This document shows positions 23,091 to 36,104 of a stretch of DNA of 64,000 nucleotides, piece by piece. The notes beneath the pieces are model-generated. The model saw nothing but the letters and a program-made list of their open reading frames with translations, was not told the DNA's origin and ran no database searches. Each line of letters opens with the position of its first letter. The stretch's first letter is position 1. Made by a program: the position numbers and the translations under genes. Source of the DNA: Manis javanica (lineage: Eukaryota; Chordata; Mammalia; Pholidota; Manidae); the NCBI RefSeq assembly GCF_040802235.1, contig NC_133156.1:27795343-27859342 (forward strand). Reading direction: 5' to 3'.

Positions 23091-23599
23091 CCAGGCCATA
23101 GAGCCAACTGTCCCCATCCTCCCAAACACAAGTATCATGGGTCTTTGTTAAGCAAAGTAGCCAGGATCATGCCTTTGTGGTGGGCACTATGGAATCTGCC
23201 ATTCCCAATGCCAGGACTGGAAGAAACCTGGAGGACATACAGTTTGACAGTTTTGTTTTTTTTTTTGTTGTTGTTGTTATCATTAATCTACAATTATATG
23301 AATTACTAGGGTCCCCCCTTCACCAAGTCCCCCCACAAACCCCATTACAGTCACTGTCCATCAGCGTAGTAAGATGCTGTAGACTCACTACTTGTCTTCT
23401 CTGTGTTGCACATCCCACCCTATGCCCCCCCTCACATTATGCATGCTAATTGTAATGCCCCCTTTTCTTTTTTCCCGCCCTTATCCCTCCCTTCCCACCC
23501 ATCCTCCCCAGTCCCTTTCCCTTTGGTAACTGTTAGTCCATTCCTGGGTTCTGTGATTCTGCTGCTGTTTTGTTCCTTCAGTTTTTATTTGTTCTTATA

Positions 23600-26500
23600 C
23601 ACCACATATGAGTGAAATCATTTGGTACTTGTCTTTCTCCACCTGGCTTATTTCACTGAGCGTAATACCCTCTAGCTCCATCCATGTAGTTGCAAATGGT
23701 AGGATTTGTTTTCTTCTTATGGCTGAATAATATTCCACTGTGCATATGTACCACATCTTCTTTATCTATTCATCTACTGATGGACACTTAGGTTGCTTCC
23801 ATTTCTTGGCTATTGTAAATAGTGCTACGATAAACATAGGGGTGCATCTGTCTTTTCCAAACTGGGCTGCTGCATTCTTAGGGTAAATTCCTAAAAGGGG
23901 AATTCCTGGGTCAAATGGTATTTCTATTTTGAGCTTTTTGAGGAACCTCCATACTGCTTTCCATAGTGGTTGAACTAATTTACATTCCCACCAGCAGTGC
24001 AAGAGGGTTCCCCTTTCTCCATGTCCTTGCCAACATTTGTTGTTGTTTGTCTTTTGGATGTTGGCCATCCTTACTGGTGTGCGGTGATACCTCATTGTGG
24101 TTTTAATTTGCATTTCTCTGATGACTAGTGATGTGGAGCATCTTTTCATGTGCCTGTTGGCCATCTGGGTTTCCTCTTTGGAGAACTGCCTGTTCAACTC
24201 CTCTGCCCATTTTTTAATTGGATTATTTGCTTTTTGTTTGTTCAGGTGCATGAGCTCTTTATATATTTTGGATATCAAGCCTTTTCGGATCTGTCATTTA
24301 TGAATACATTCTCCCATACTGTAGGATACCTTTTTGTTTTATTGATGGTGTCCTTTGCTGTACAGGAGCTTTTCAGCTTGATATAGTCCTACTTGTTTAT
24401 TTTCGCTAATTTTTCCCTTGCCCGGGGAGATATGTTCATAAAGAAGTCGCTAATGTTTATGTCCAGGAGATTTTTGCCTATGTTTTTTTCTAAGAGTTTT
24501 ATGGTTTTATGACTTACATTCAGGTCTTTGATCCATTTTGAATTTACTTTGTGTATGGGATTAGACAGTGATCCAGTTTCATTCTCTTACATGTAGCTGT
24601 CCAGTTTTTGCCAGCACCATCTGTTGAAGAGACTGTCATCTCCCCATTGTATGTCCATGGCTGCTTTATCGTATATTAATTGTTTGGGTTAATGTCTGGA
24701 GTCTCTATTCTGTTCCACTGGTCTATGGCTCTGTTCTTGTGCCAGTACCAAATTGTCTTGATTACTGTGGCTTTGTAGTAGAGCTTGAAGTTGGGAAGTG
24801 AGATCCCCCCCAATTTATTCTTCCTTTTCAGGATTGCTTTGGCTATTCGGGGTCTTTGGTGTTTCCGTTTGAATTTTTGAACCATTTATTCCAGTTTGTT
24901 GAAGAATGCTGTTGGTAATTTGATAGGGATTGCATCAAATCTGTATATTGCTTTGGGCAGGATGGCTATTTTGACAATATTAATTCTTCCTAGCCAAGAG
25001 CATGGGATGGGTTTCCATTTGTTAGTGTCCTCTTTAATTTCTCTTAAGAGTGTCTTACAGTTTTCAGGGTATAGGTCTTTCACTTCCTTGGATAGGTTTA
25101 TTCGTAGGTATTTTATTCTTTTTGACCCAATTGTGAATGGAATTGTTTTCCTGATTTCTCTTTCTATTGGTTCATTGTTAGGGTACAGGAAAGCCACAGA
25201 TGTCTGTGTGTTAATTTTGTATCCTGCAACTTTTCTGTATTCTGATACCAGTTCTAGTAGTTTTGGAGTGGAGTCTTTAGGGTTTTCTATGTACAATATC
25301 ATGTCATCTGCAAATAGTGACAGTTTAATTTCTTCTTTACCAATTTGGATTCCTTGTATTTCTTTGTTTTGTCTAATTGCCATGGCTAGGACCTCCAGTA
25401 CTATGTTGAATAACAGTGGGGAGAGTGGGCATCCCTGTCTTGTTCCCGATCTCAGAGGAAAAGCTTTCAGCTTCTTGCTGTTCAGTATGATGTTGGCTGT
25501 GGGTTTATCATATATGGCCTTTATTATGTTGAGGTACTTGCCCTCTATACCCATTTTGTTGAGAGTTTTTATCATGAATGGATGTTGAATTTTGTTGAAT
25601 GCTTTTTCAGCATCTATGGAGATGATCGTGTGGTTTTTGTCCTTCTTTTTGTTTATGTGGTGGATGATGTTGATGGATTTTCGAATGTTGTACCATCCTT
25701 GTATCCCTAGGATGAATCCCACTTGGTTGTGGTGTACGATCCTTTTGATATATTTTTGAATTCCATTTGCTAATATTTTGTTGAGGTATTTTTGCATCTA
25801 TGTTCATCAGGGATATTGGTCTGTAATTTTCTTTTTTGGTAGCGTCTTTGCCTGGTTTTGGTATTAGGGTGATGTTGGCTTCACAGAATGAGTTTGGGAG
25901 TATTCCCTCCTCTTCTATTTTTTGGAAAACTTTAAGGAGAATGGGTATTATGTCTTTTCTGAATGTCTGATAAAATTCTGAGATAAATCCATCTGGCCCG
26001 GGGGTTTTGTTCTTGGGTAGTTTTTTGATTACTGCTTCAATTTCTTTACTTGTAATTGGTTTGTTTAAATTTTGTTTTTTTTCCTTGGTCAGTCTTGAAA
26101 GGTTGTATTTTTCTAGGAAGTTGTCCATTTCTTCTAGGTTTTCTGGCTTCTTAGCATATAGGTTTTCATAGTATTCTCTAATAATTCTTTGTATTTCTGT
26201 GGGATCTGTCATTATTTTTCCTTTCTCATTTCTGATTCTGTTGATTTGTGTTGATTCTCTTTTTCTCTTAATAGGTTTGGCTAAAGGTTTATCTATTTTG
26301 TTTATTTTCTCAAAGAACCAGGTCTTGGTTTCACTGATCTTTTCTATTGTTTTATTCTTCTCAATTTTATTTATTTCTTCTCTGATCTTTATTATGTCCC
26401 TCCTTCTGCTGACTTTAGGCCTCATTTGTTCTTCTTTTTCCAATTTCAATTATTGTGATGTTAGACTATTTATTTGGGATTGTTCTTCCTTCTTTAAGTG

Positions 26501-27409
26501 TGCCTGGATTGCTGTATATTTTCCTCTTAAGACTAATTTTGCTGCGTCCCACAGAAGTTGGGGCTTTGTGTTGTTGTTGTCATTTGTTTCCATATATTCC
26601 TTGATCTCTATTTTAATTTGTTCGTTGATCCTTTGATTATTTAGGAGCATGTTGTTAAGCCTCCATGTGTTTGTGAGCCTTTTTGCTTTCTTTGTACAAT
26701 TTATTTCTAGTTTTATCCCTTTGTGGTCTGAGAAGTTGGTTGGTAGAATTTCAATCTTTTGGAATTTACTGAGGCTCTTTTTGTGACCTAGTATATGGTC
26801 TATTCTGGAGAATGTTCCATTTGTACTTGAGAAGAATGTGTATCCTGTTGCTTTTGGATGTAGAGTTCTATAGATGTCTCTTAGGTCCATTTGCTCTAGT
26901 GTGTTGTTCAGTGCCTCTGTGTCCTTACTTATTTTCTGTCTGGTGGATCTGTCCTTTGGAGTGAGTGGTATGTTGAAGTCTCCTAAAATGAATGCATTGC
27001 ATTCTATTTCCTCCTTTAGTTCTGTTAGTATTTGTTTCACATGTGTAGGTGCTCCTGTTTTGGGTGCATATATATTTATAATGGTTATATCCTCTTGGTG
27101 GACTGAGCCCTTTATCATTATGTAATGTCCTTCTTTATCTCTTGTTACTTTCTTTGTTTTGAAGTCTATTTTGTCTGATACTAGTACTGCAACACCTGCT
27201 TTTTTCTCCCTTTTGTTTGCATGAAATATCTTTTTCCATCCCTTGACTTTTAATCTGTGCATGTCTTTGGGTTTGAGGTGAGTCTCTTGTAAGCAGCATA
27301 TAGATGGGCCTTGCTTTTTTATCCATTCTATTACTCTGTGTCTTTTGATTGGTGCATTCAGTCCATTTACATTTAGGGTGATTATTGAAAGATATGTACT
27401 TATTGCCAT
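23600..27409 (-). pseudogene. L1 ORF2 fossil (endonuclease and reverse transcriptase)
   Basis: ORF2 encodes the endonuclease and reverse transcriptase that drive retrotransposition. The likely start is the ATG at 27409. The N-terminal apurinic-type endonuclease is readable to about 26453, with LNVNGLNAPIKRHR, LGDFNIPLTPKDRSTR, SRIDHIL and SDHKGI motifs. An in-frame stop follows at 26452-26450. The next segment has the NKTPGPDGF motif and loses frame near 25797. The reverse-transcriptase core then has [14 protein letters not shown] and FADDM. Further stops lie at 24888-24886 and 24678-24676, and the C-terminal segment has another stop near 23766. The protein cannot be made intact from this copy. 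Confidence 0.9.
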
Positions 27410-27659
27410 TGCAGGCTTTAGATTCGTGGTTACCAAAGGTTCAAGGTTAGATTCTTTAGTATCTCACTGTCTAACTTAATGCATTTATTGAGCTATTATA
27501 AACACTGTCTGGTGATTCTTTATTTCTCTCCCTTCTTATTCCTCCTCCTCCATACTTTATATGTTGGTTGTTTTTTGTTCTGTGCTCTTTTGTGTTTCTT
27601 TTAACTGTTTTTGTGGGTAGTTGATTTTATTTTTTGCCTTTAGTTAGTATTTGGTTGGT

Positions 27660-28559
27660 CTGCTTTCTTTGCTGTGACTTTATTTTTTCTGGTGAAATCT
27701 ATTTAGCCTTAGGAGTGCTCCCATCTAGAGCAGTCCCTCTAGAATACCCTGTAGAGGTGTTTTGTGGGAGGCAAATTCCCTCAACTTTTGCTTGTCTGGG
27801 GATTGTTTAATCCCTCCTTAATATTTAAATGATAATCGTGCTGGATACAGTATCCTTGGTTCAAGGCCCTTCTGTTTCATTGCATTAAATATATCATGCC
27901 ATTCTCTTCTGTTGAGAAGTCTGATGATAGCCTGATGGGTTTTCCTTTGTAGGTGTCCTTTTTCCTCTCTTCTAACTGCCTTTAAAATTCTGTCCTTGTC
28001 CTTGATCTTTGCCATTTTAATTATTATGTGTCTTGGTGTTGTCCTCCTTGGGTCCTTTCTGTTGGGAGTTCTGTGTACTTCCGTGGTCTGATCGATTATT
28101 TCCTCCCCCCAGTTTGCAGAAGTTGTCAGCAATTATTTCTTCAAATACACTTTCTATCCCTTTTTCTCTCTCTTCTGGTACCCCTATAATGCAGATATTG
28201 TTCCTTTTGGATTGATCACACAGTTCTCTTAATATTGATTCATTCCTGGAGATCCTTTTATCTCTCTCTATGTCAGCTTCTCTGCATTCCTGTTCCCTGA
28301 TTTCTGTTCCATTAATGGCCTCGTGCACCTCATCCAGTCTGCTCTTAAGTCCTTTTAGAGATTGTTTCATTTCTGTAATCTCTCTCCGGACTTCATCCCT
28401 TAGCTCTTGCATATTTCTCTGAAGATCCATCAGCATGGTTATGACTTTTATTTTAAATTCTTCTTCAGGGACATTGGTTAGGTCTACCTCCCCAGATTCC
28501 TTCTCAGGAGAGGATGTCTGGGTTAGTCTGGTTTGTATCAAATTCTTCTGCCTTTTCAT
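27660..28559 (-). pseudogene. L1 ORF1 fossil (RNA-binding chaperone)
   Basis: ORF1 normally encodes a coiled-coil trimer with RRM and C-terminal RNA-binding domains. The likely ATG is at 28559 (MKRQKNLIQ). A heptad-like stretch with ELRDEVRREITEMKQSLKGL is visible, then NNICIIGVPEE at the start of the RRM. A frameshift lies in the 28017-28132 overlap. In the other frame RRTTPRHIIIKMAK and ILYPARLSF continue the match, but a stop follows at about 27820. The gene is therefore doubly broken. The right boundary of the fossil frame was estimated. Confidence 0.85.
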
Positions 28560-29377
28560 GGTGATGGAAGTAGTTGTGGGGAGCTGGCACGTGTGTTGGC
28601 TGGGAGAATATCCCTTTTTGCTGGTTTGTGGCCTTCCTATCCTGGGAGAATGGCGACCCCTAGCGGCTTGTGCTGGGCAGGTGCGTGCAGACGGGGTCTT
28701 TGATTCTGGCCTGGCTGCTGTGGAGTTAAGCTCTGTGGTTTTTGTGGGCGTCACCTGCCTCAGGCTGCTCCTCCGCTATGGTGGAGCTACGTCAGAGGGG
28801 AAACGGGTGGGAGGCTGTTTATTGCCATGAGGGGCCTCTGAGCTGTGCTGCCACCCAGGGGGTTAGGGCGCCCGGAGTTCCCCGGGATTCCCAGCTGCTG
28901 GGCTAAGTGTCCCGGGATGCTTCCTTCCAGCTGTGGGGTCCCTGTCCCTTTAAGGCTTTCAAAAAGCACTCCCTTTTCTTTGTTCCAGGGGCGTTGGCTG
29001 CAGGGACCTGCTCAGAGGTTTTACTGTCCTGTTTCCCTAGTTTCCAGCACCCCATGCACGCACTGTGTCTGCCCTTTGGTGCGGATGGCTAGAGCTGGGT
29101 GTTTAGCAGTCCTGGGCTCCCTCTCCCTCCCTGCTCTGACTCCTCTCCTCCCACCTGGAGCTGGGGTGAGCGGCACTCGGGTCCCACTGGGCCATGGCTT
29201 GTATCTTACCCCCTTCACGAGGTGCTGGGTTCTCACAGGTGTGGATGTAGTCTGGCTGCTGTCCTGTGTCTTTTGATCTCTCTTTTAGGAATACTTGTAT
29301 TTGTTGTATTTTCAAAAATATTTATGGTTTTGGGAGATTTCTGCTGCTCTACTCATGCTGCCATCTTGACTCTGCCC
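28560..29377 (-). other. L1 5' UTR
   Basis: GC-rich untranslated leader of the minus-strand L1, about 0.8 kb, bounded by the element's 5' end and the ORF1 ATG. It contains long open frames on the plus strand (for example 28435-28830), which are shadows. L1 5' UTRs of this kind normally carry an internal RNA polymerase II promoter. Confidence 0.6.
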
Positions 29378-29391
29378 TGATCATTTGTTTT

Positions 29392-30840
29392 ATATGGAGA
29401 AACTGAGGCCAGAGCAGCCAGGACTTACCCAAAGTAATCAGAGAATCAGGGGTCCAGCCAGGACCATCATCTGGGTCTCAGAGGTTGGTCCCAAGGGCTG
29501 GTTCAAACAAGGGGGTAAGAGCAGTGCATCCTGGGAGAAGAGGAGGGCAAGGGTAGAAGCTAAGAGGTAGGAATGCACACCGATGAAGGGAGCAGTGAGG
29601 AAGACAACCCAGGCTTTTCACATATTGCTCTGGAGTCAAGTCTAGGATGCCTTCCATGTGGGGCCAAGGTCACTATCATGGAGAAGTTGCCACGCAGCCA
29701 GCTCCAGAAACTGACCCCAGTCTGGGGACTGATGCTGTCCCCAGGCACTAGGGGGCCTTGGAGGAGGGCAACATAATTATTATCAAATTTATTTAGTACT
29801 TCTGTGTACCAAAACATTGATAAGTATTGCCCTTATCAATGAGAAAATTACCACCTATCCACTCCTTCCTCAAAGAATCATGACTATCAAATAACTATTG
29901 TTGCATAAAATACTAGCAGCAGTCATTTATTTGAGTGTGCACATGAGCTCAAGACATAGTTGTGAGCCAGCAAGCCATGAGACATAGCAGTCAGAGTGAA
30001 TGTATCCATCCTGATTTTACAGTGAGGAAGTGTAGTCCACAGAGGGAAAGGTACTCGCTCAAGGTCCCACAGTGGGCCGGTGGTGTGGGGGATTAAGACT
30101 TGGGTCCTCCTGCCCTAGAGCCTGTCCTGATGCCATGCTAGCTCTGCAACCAGCCCCAAAGAGGGTGAGCACAGCTTTGAACCTCCAGGCATGTGCTGGG
30201 TTATGCCAGACTCTTCCCATAGCCCCCAACTCTCCCTGACCTCAGGGCTGCTGCATCTGCACCCTCTACCCTGCAGGCAAAGGTGTCACTTGCAGGCCGG
30301 GCTGTCACCAGACCTTTATTGAGTCCTGCCGGCAGCTCTGGGCCCACTGAGTCTCCAACAGCCTCCAGGTGGTGGGCTCTGAGGGCTTTCAGTCTTCCTC
30401 TTCTTAACCAGAGGGGCATAAGTAGAGGGAAGCCCCTGGCCTAAACATGAGGGCCTAGTTTTGCAATAATGTAAAGAGGACCTGGCTCAAAGCTCAGAAA
30501 AGAAGAAACCAACTGGACAAAATGTGGACAGTTGTCTCTGGACAGTGTGTGTGTGGCTTGGGAGGCAAGAATTCCAGGTTCCTTTACCCATGTAGTGGAG
30601 TGAGACAATTTGCATGGTGAAAGGACATGTGATGAATGTGGGTGATGGCTAAACAACACTGAACACAGAATCACTCAATGAGAAGGAGATGAGGAGTTCA
30701 GGGATAGTCTCAGTCCTTCTCATTACACTATTTTAATTTGATGCTAACATGTCTTTAATACCTCTCTAAGCCTTGCTAGTATATGTGTGTATGTATATAT
30801 ACATGTGCTAAAAACTTTTTTTTTTAAACCAGGCCTTGGG
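29392..30840. other. Intergenic, with MIR fragment at 30010-30145
   Basis: No gene seen. An antisense MIR piece reads CAAGGTCCCACAGTGGGCCG and GACTTGGGTCCTCCTGCCC. The remainder is unassigned. Confidence 0.4.
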
Positions 30841-30859
30841 CTCGGAGCCTTTGGCAGGC

Positions 30860-31113
30860 AATAGTATCTAGTTAGAATTTAATAACATTGTTTTTATTGT
30901 ATTTATTTTTACTTTTAGGTCCTATTTATGGCAGGTGAGACTGGTTTTCCATTTGCAATAGTGATACAAAGTTTCCATTTTAAAGACATTCATTTAAGTT
31001 AAAAAGTCTATTTAAAGAAAAATACTAAATGAATAATAATACAGGTGGTATGCAGACATAGCCTCGGTGGTCACAGCGGGACTAGTCCGACTGAAACTTG
31101 GGAAACGCTGACA
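30860..31113. repeat. AT-rich repeat copy, possibly hAT-derived
   Basis: It shares clear words with 41915-42060, such as TAGAATTTA.TAACATT and TTGTATTTATTTTTAC (the other copy has C at one position). The right end reads GGGAAACGCTG, the reverse complement of a CAGCGTTTC-type hAT end. The family was not named. Confidence 0.4.
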
Positions 31114-34100
31114 TCTGCAACCAGGGAACAAAAATGTCACATAATCTCAGAACCAAAGGCCATTGCATGTTAGAAGCCCAAGATTCTAGAATCCCAGAAG
31201 ACAGAATCTTAGCACATAAATCCTAAAATGAACAATATAATATATGAGATACTATGAAACACAGTCTCTCACAGAATAGTAGCATGTGGGAGAGAAAGCC
31301 TTGAAGATTTGGTCCCTGCATTCTGATGTGGGGAAACTGAGGCCCCAAGAAGTAAAGGTAGAGTTAAATAACATGTAGAGCGTAATGTATTCTTAAACAT
31401 TAGGGTTATTTGTAAAAGGGCCTCCCAAATTCACAACGCTTTCTAACAGAAACTGGGACTAAAGTCAGCTTTCTTGACTGCTGTCTCTGCATCCGCTGCT
31501 TACGTGGCCCCCCTCAGCTGTGAGGAGGTCCTTGGGGCTCCTCCGGCCAGGCCAGGTCTGTGACAGGAGCTGGAGGGATGTCTGCAGAGGGTGGCCTGCT
31601 GGAATCAGAGGAAGGGGAGGCCATATTCAGGGGTCCTGGGCATAGGGAATCCTGTATGTTGGGGTGGGTATGCTGGGGGGTACATTTAGTTCTCTCCTTT
31701 CTCTGAGTGTAGAGTTCCTACCTGCAAAACCAGGCTATTGCCAGATGGCGTCCAAGGGAAAATCCGTTCTGTGGTTCTAACTCAGCTTATTGCTGGTGCC
31801 CCAGTTTCTCCTTTGTCCAATAGTCAGGAACCTAACCAATGCTCTTTTTGACCCCCAGGACTGCAAGCAGAATTCCCAGGGTGTTTCTGTGAAGTGAGCA
31901 GGGCTCCATCCCATGAACATCTTGGAGGGTCTCAGTGAGGATCAGGATATTAGGTAAAGTGAGGTCTTGAGAGCTGCTGATGGGGTGAAGGGAGAAGAAA
32001 TCCATCACTCTGCTGGGAAAGCCACCCCCCCCCCAACTTCTTCAAGAGTGACCTTCATTTCTTCATGTAGCTGGGATTTCTGGGACCTCTTTGGTCTGGG
32101 GCCACCTGACCTGAAGATTGGAACTCCAAGGTATGGTGACAGGCTGGACCACCTGGGAAGGTCAGATATGCTGCTCTCCCTGGGAAGAAGGCCTGGGACC
32201 TCTGGGCACCCAGCTGTCAGCATTGCCTATCTGGCCGCAGGTGCAAAGTGAGGCCCCATCCAGGTCCCAGCCCTTCTTCACTCTGTCAGGATGGGGGCCT
32301 CTGGCAGGGGATGTGAGGGGAAGCAGTTCCTCCCAATCACATAATCACAAGGGCCCTTTCTCCTGAGGAGGGAACTCCTTCAGACTTTAGTCTCTGGGAG
32401 ATCCAAGACCACACTTGCACCCCCTTCTCGTGGACGGCACCTCATCTGCCAGGCCCAGATGTTCACACCCACTTCTGAAGCATGTTCTCTCTCCCTCTCC
32501 CCCAAGAACAGCTTCATGTGGCTCACAGGAGGGGAAGTGCTGTGGGCAGTTGCTTCTCCGTAGCTGCCTGGCTGGGACTGCAGCAGGCCCCTCTTCCCAA
32601 GGTGGCCCAGAGCCCCACCTCCCAGTTGCCAGGGGCCCTGGGTGTTCAGTAGTGTGGACTCTTGGGCAGTTCCAGGCTGCTCAGCGGCAGCCCCCACCAG
32701 CACAAGTGACCCTCTGGGCCCACTGTTCTCCAGACAGGTGCCTGAGGAGGAAAAAAGGACCACTTCTCTTCGTCACCAGCCCTCAAAAGCATCTAAGCCA
32801 TTCTCTCCACATTGATCATGGAAAAGCCAGCGTGCCCCAGCCTGGGAGGGAGAAAGTGCCTTTCTCATCTGTCTGGCTACATAGCTCTCAACACAAAAGT
32901 TCAGCCCTGGCTAATCTCATTCTTGTCAGCTGTCCCACCATTGCTGACCCATCTCAGCCTCTTCCACCCACACCTGCAAAGGTAACAGGATTAAGTCAAT
33001 TTCACTTTTCTGAGAACATGCTGGAGAGCCTGTCGTATCCAATGTGCCATGGAGGCCAGCTCACGGTTCCTTGGCACACATCACCGGGTTCCCTGCCCCC
33101 CAGGCCATTACCCTGGCTGGGACTGTACTTCCTCATTAAAGCCCTGGCAGCTTGGCTCACGTCTGCAAGCCAACACCAATAATTACAATTGCCCCAGAAT
33201 GTTTGGGCAGATTTCTGTAGTTGTGAGTTAATAAAGTTGAAAGGTTTTATAGATGGGGGACCACGTTGGTGTTAAGGAAGACCATTTCTCTGGGGGTGCT
33301 GAATCTACTGTCTTAAGATCCTAGTAGCAGGAAGAGGATGGAAAAGGGCAGAAGGAATCTGGGAGGCCAACCACGGAGGAAGAATAGTGAGCCCGACCAC
33401 TGAGGGGTCTGCTGAGGCAGGGACAGGAGTGAGAGGGGCACTGAGGGGCATGTTCGCCTCCAAATTAGGAAATAAAACTTCACAAAAAAGGAATGTCAAA
33501 TCCTGAGCACTTTTTGCAGCCAAAGGAATAGCCATTTGATCTTCATTGTTTTCTGTTCCCAGATTTGAAAACCTCAGGGCAAGATCAGAGAGTCTGGAGT
33601 AGGCTTCAGAGGGGCTGGGGACCCCCTCTTTACACAGGATGCAAAGTATGTCTTTCTTGGGGAGAGGATCTCTAAATTATATTACATTTGAAAAGATTCT
33701 TGAGACCAGAACAACTGAGTTACACCTGATCTCTCACTGTGTCAACAGGCAAATGGAGGCCCATTTTAGTCATTCATCCACTCACTCATCAAGTATTCAC
33801 TGACTGTCCACGCATCAGGTATTTCTTGAGAGATCACGGAGGGCCATCGTAGGCAGTTTGGGGTTTATTCTCCAAGCAGTCAGAAGCTGCAGAGAGGACA
33901 GAGGCCCCCAGAGGGGCAGATGCTGCACTCCTAGGGAACCTCCAACTCAGAATTCCAGGTGGCAGGCCTGGCGCTCTTTGCTGTCCACCACATTGCCTCT
34001 CTTGGGCTGTCCTGCTCCACTCCCTCTCTGTGCTCTGTGCAAAAGAAGGAGACTCAAGAAAGGAGTGGTAGGTGGGCTGCTTCCCTGACCACTGCGGTGA

Positions 34101-34140
34101 CTGACCTGTAGGCCACTCTGTAGGGGCCTGCTGTCACATC
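31114..34140. other. Intergenic, no gene recognised
   Basis: It contains a degraded L3/MIR-like stretch at 31130-31380. A 255-codon frame opens at 32415-33182 on the plus strand but begins with TTG, and its first ATG comes very late. A repeat-free stretch at 33080-33250 carries CAATAATTACAATTGCCCC. No gene can be supported. Confidence 0.45.
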
Positions 34141-34260
34141 AGGCTCAGAAAGGCAAAGGTGCTTGTCCAAGGCCACAAAGAAAATTCATGGCTGAGCAGG
34201 AAGTAGACCTACTTTTGCTCCCAGGCCTGTGGTCTCTCCATTGGTATACATGCCCTGGTT
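34141..34260 (-). repeat. MIR SINE fragment
   Basis: GTGCTTGTCCAAGGCCACAA and GCTCCCAGGCCTGTGGTCTC are antisense MIR. Confidence 0.5.
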
Positions 34261-34799
34261 TATCACAACCCACTCTGGTCCTGCCAGTCAGCCATGGGCC
34301 AGGGCCAAGCTGGGGCCCTAAAAGGGGATGGGCCAGAGAATGATTGACAAGGGGGAGCCAAACAGCCCTGGAAGGGAAGCTCAGAGAACGGCCAGGAAAC
34401 TCCATAGTTCTTCCTGTCCTTCAGGTACAACCATGAAAACAACAAGACAAAATACCCTCTTCTTTTCTATTTTAAGAAATTCATACTTACATTAAAAATA
34501 AGGAAAAGTAGAAACCATTCACCTACGGTCTCACCCTCCAAACATAGCCACTGATGAACAGTTTGGTGTACTCTATATTTTGGCTGCTTTCTCTTCACCT
34601 TAACCCCACCACCTAAGGGAAATCAGCAGCTTGTAAAGGAAAGAGCTGGGCTTTCCAAAGCTGGTGTCCTGGGCATATGACCCAGGGAGTTGCACAGGGC
34701 CTCACGCTTAGAAGGGCCTGTGCTTAGTTGAATGCTTGGCTGTCATCACTTTGAAATTCTTGATAATGCCCAAACTAGTGGCCCCCCATTTCCACCATG

Positions 34800-34965
34800 C
34801 CCTGGCTGGTATTAGTGGGTGGCCTGGCTGAGAACCCATCTCTGCCTCTACTTGCTGTGTGACTTTGGCATGACTTTGAACCTTGCCATCCCTCTTCGTC
34901 CTGGAGTGTCAGGTGGGGATAACATTCGTTGCAGGGTTGTTATGTAAAATAAATGAGATTGGCTC
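34800..34965 (+). repeat. MIR SINE
   Basis: ACCCATCTCTGCCTCTACTT, GCTGTGTGACTTTGGCATGA, GTGGGGATAACATTCGTTGC and AGGGTTGTTATGTAAAATAA follow sense MIR order. Confidence 0.7.
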
Positions 34966-36100
34966 CTGGGGGAGCCTGTGGGCAAGCAAGTATCTCCTAA
35001 GGGCCATTCTGCCTCTTCCTCTGTGGCTTTGCTCATTTCCCTCCCTTTCCCTGGAGCTCTGCCTTGGCCCAGGATGTGCAATGGAGCCCTCTCTTCCCAG
35101 CCTAGGCCAGTGCCCCCTCCCCCGAGAAGCCTTCCCCAGGATCTGCCTCTGGAGAAGCCTCACCTCCTCAGCACTTGGGTGTCTTAGGAGGCCCTTGTTT
35201 CTGCTTCAGGTTGTGATAACTTGTGTCCAGCTCTCTCTTCCTCCTCAGCTGTGCTCTCAGACTTGGGATTGCATAGACCACACATGTTCCAAAATTTTTT
35301 TTTTAATTAAAAACTGGGAGACCGAGATAGGACTACCAGCTATTTTCTTTTGCTAAAGAAAAAAGACGATTGTTTAATAGAGCAATGATTTCCTAAAGAA
35401 AAGACTTTTTTGACATCAGACAGAGCAGGAAGGTCATAACCTCTGAGCAAAAAACAATCCTTTGAACCAAGAAAATAGAGCTTTAGCAAAAACGACATCA
35501 TTCCTACTCTCACTTTGCTATAGATCTATGAGACCTTCTCCTTGGGGCAGATTTGGAGCTGTTCCGCATTGCACTCTGCCTACTTGTGCTTAAGGAGACC
35601 CTTGGCTCTGTTCCCTGCCCCGCAGGCTTCTTCTCCCAGACCCTGACAGCCGTGAGATGTAAGGGTTCTTTTTTTCACCCTGAAAGAGCAGTAGGGTCTG
35701 TGGATTCCAAAAACTGTTACTAATGCTTAAAAAAATTCCATGTTCCAACCAAAATGTGGATATGCTTTTAAATGTTTGCAGTGCCTCCCCTCTCCCTGTC
35801 AGCTTTCATGAAGTGAAGACTTCAAAGGCCCTTTCCTTACCAAAATAAACACTGGGCTGGAGGTAGGGGAGAGAAATACAGGCTTGTTGAATGGAAAAGA
35901 AAATCATATTTTTCTTCTAAAAGGCACCCAGACCTGTCACCGTGAAAACAGCCTCTGGTGTGGAGGACAAACGTTAGAAGGTTGAAGACAAGGGCTGTGG
36001 GTGTATACGGGCTGTGATGACCAGCCCAAGTTGGAGTGGAGGTGAGCCTGGCAATACTGGGTACAAGGGCTACATTAGTGACTAAAATGCTTTTTAAATG
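34966..36100. other. Intergenic, no gene recognised
   Basis: GC-balanced sequence without a supported gene or a named repeat. The frames at 34883-35356 (plus) and 34909-35163 (minus) overlap and have no conserved motif. Confidence 0.4.
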
Positions 36101-36104
36101 ACTA

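Larger units (their letters stand above)
23255..29377 (-). mobile_element. L1 LINE, near full length (about 6.1 kb), inactive
   Basis: Read on the minus strand, it starts with a 5' UTR whose first bases are GGGCAGAGTCAAGATGGCAG. ORF1 and ORF2 follow, then a 3' UTR and a poly(A) tail, seen as a T-run at 23255-23266. This is complete architecture for an autonomous L1, but both ORFs carry stops and frameshifts. A diverged pair flanks the element: 23245-23259 ending TTTTGTTTT and 29378-29391 ending ATTTGTTTT. This pair may be an imperfect target-site duplication. The subfamily could not be named. The insertion lies in intergenic DNA between TCOF1 and ARSI. Confidence 0.93.

Noticed and set aside
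24896-25588. 230-codon plus-strand frame
   Set aside because: It is the antisense shadow of L1 ORF2 reverse transcriptase.
32415-33182. 255-codon plus-strand open frame, the longest outside the genes and L1
   Set aside because: It starts with TTG, its only ATG is near the end, it has no domain-like pattern, and it overlaps a GC-rich stretch where stops are rare. No splice-bounded exon is evident.
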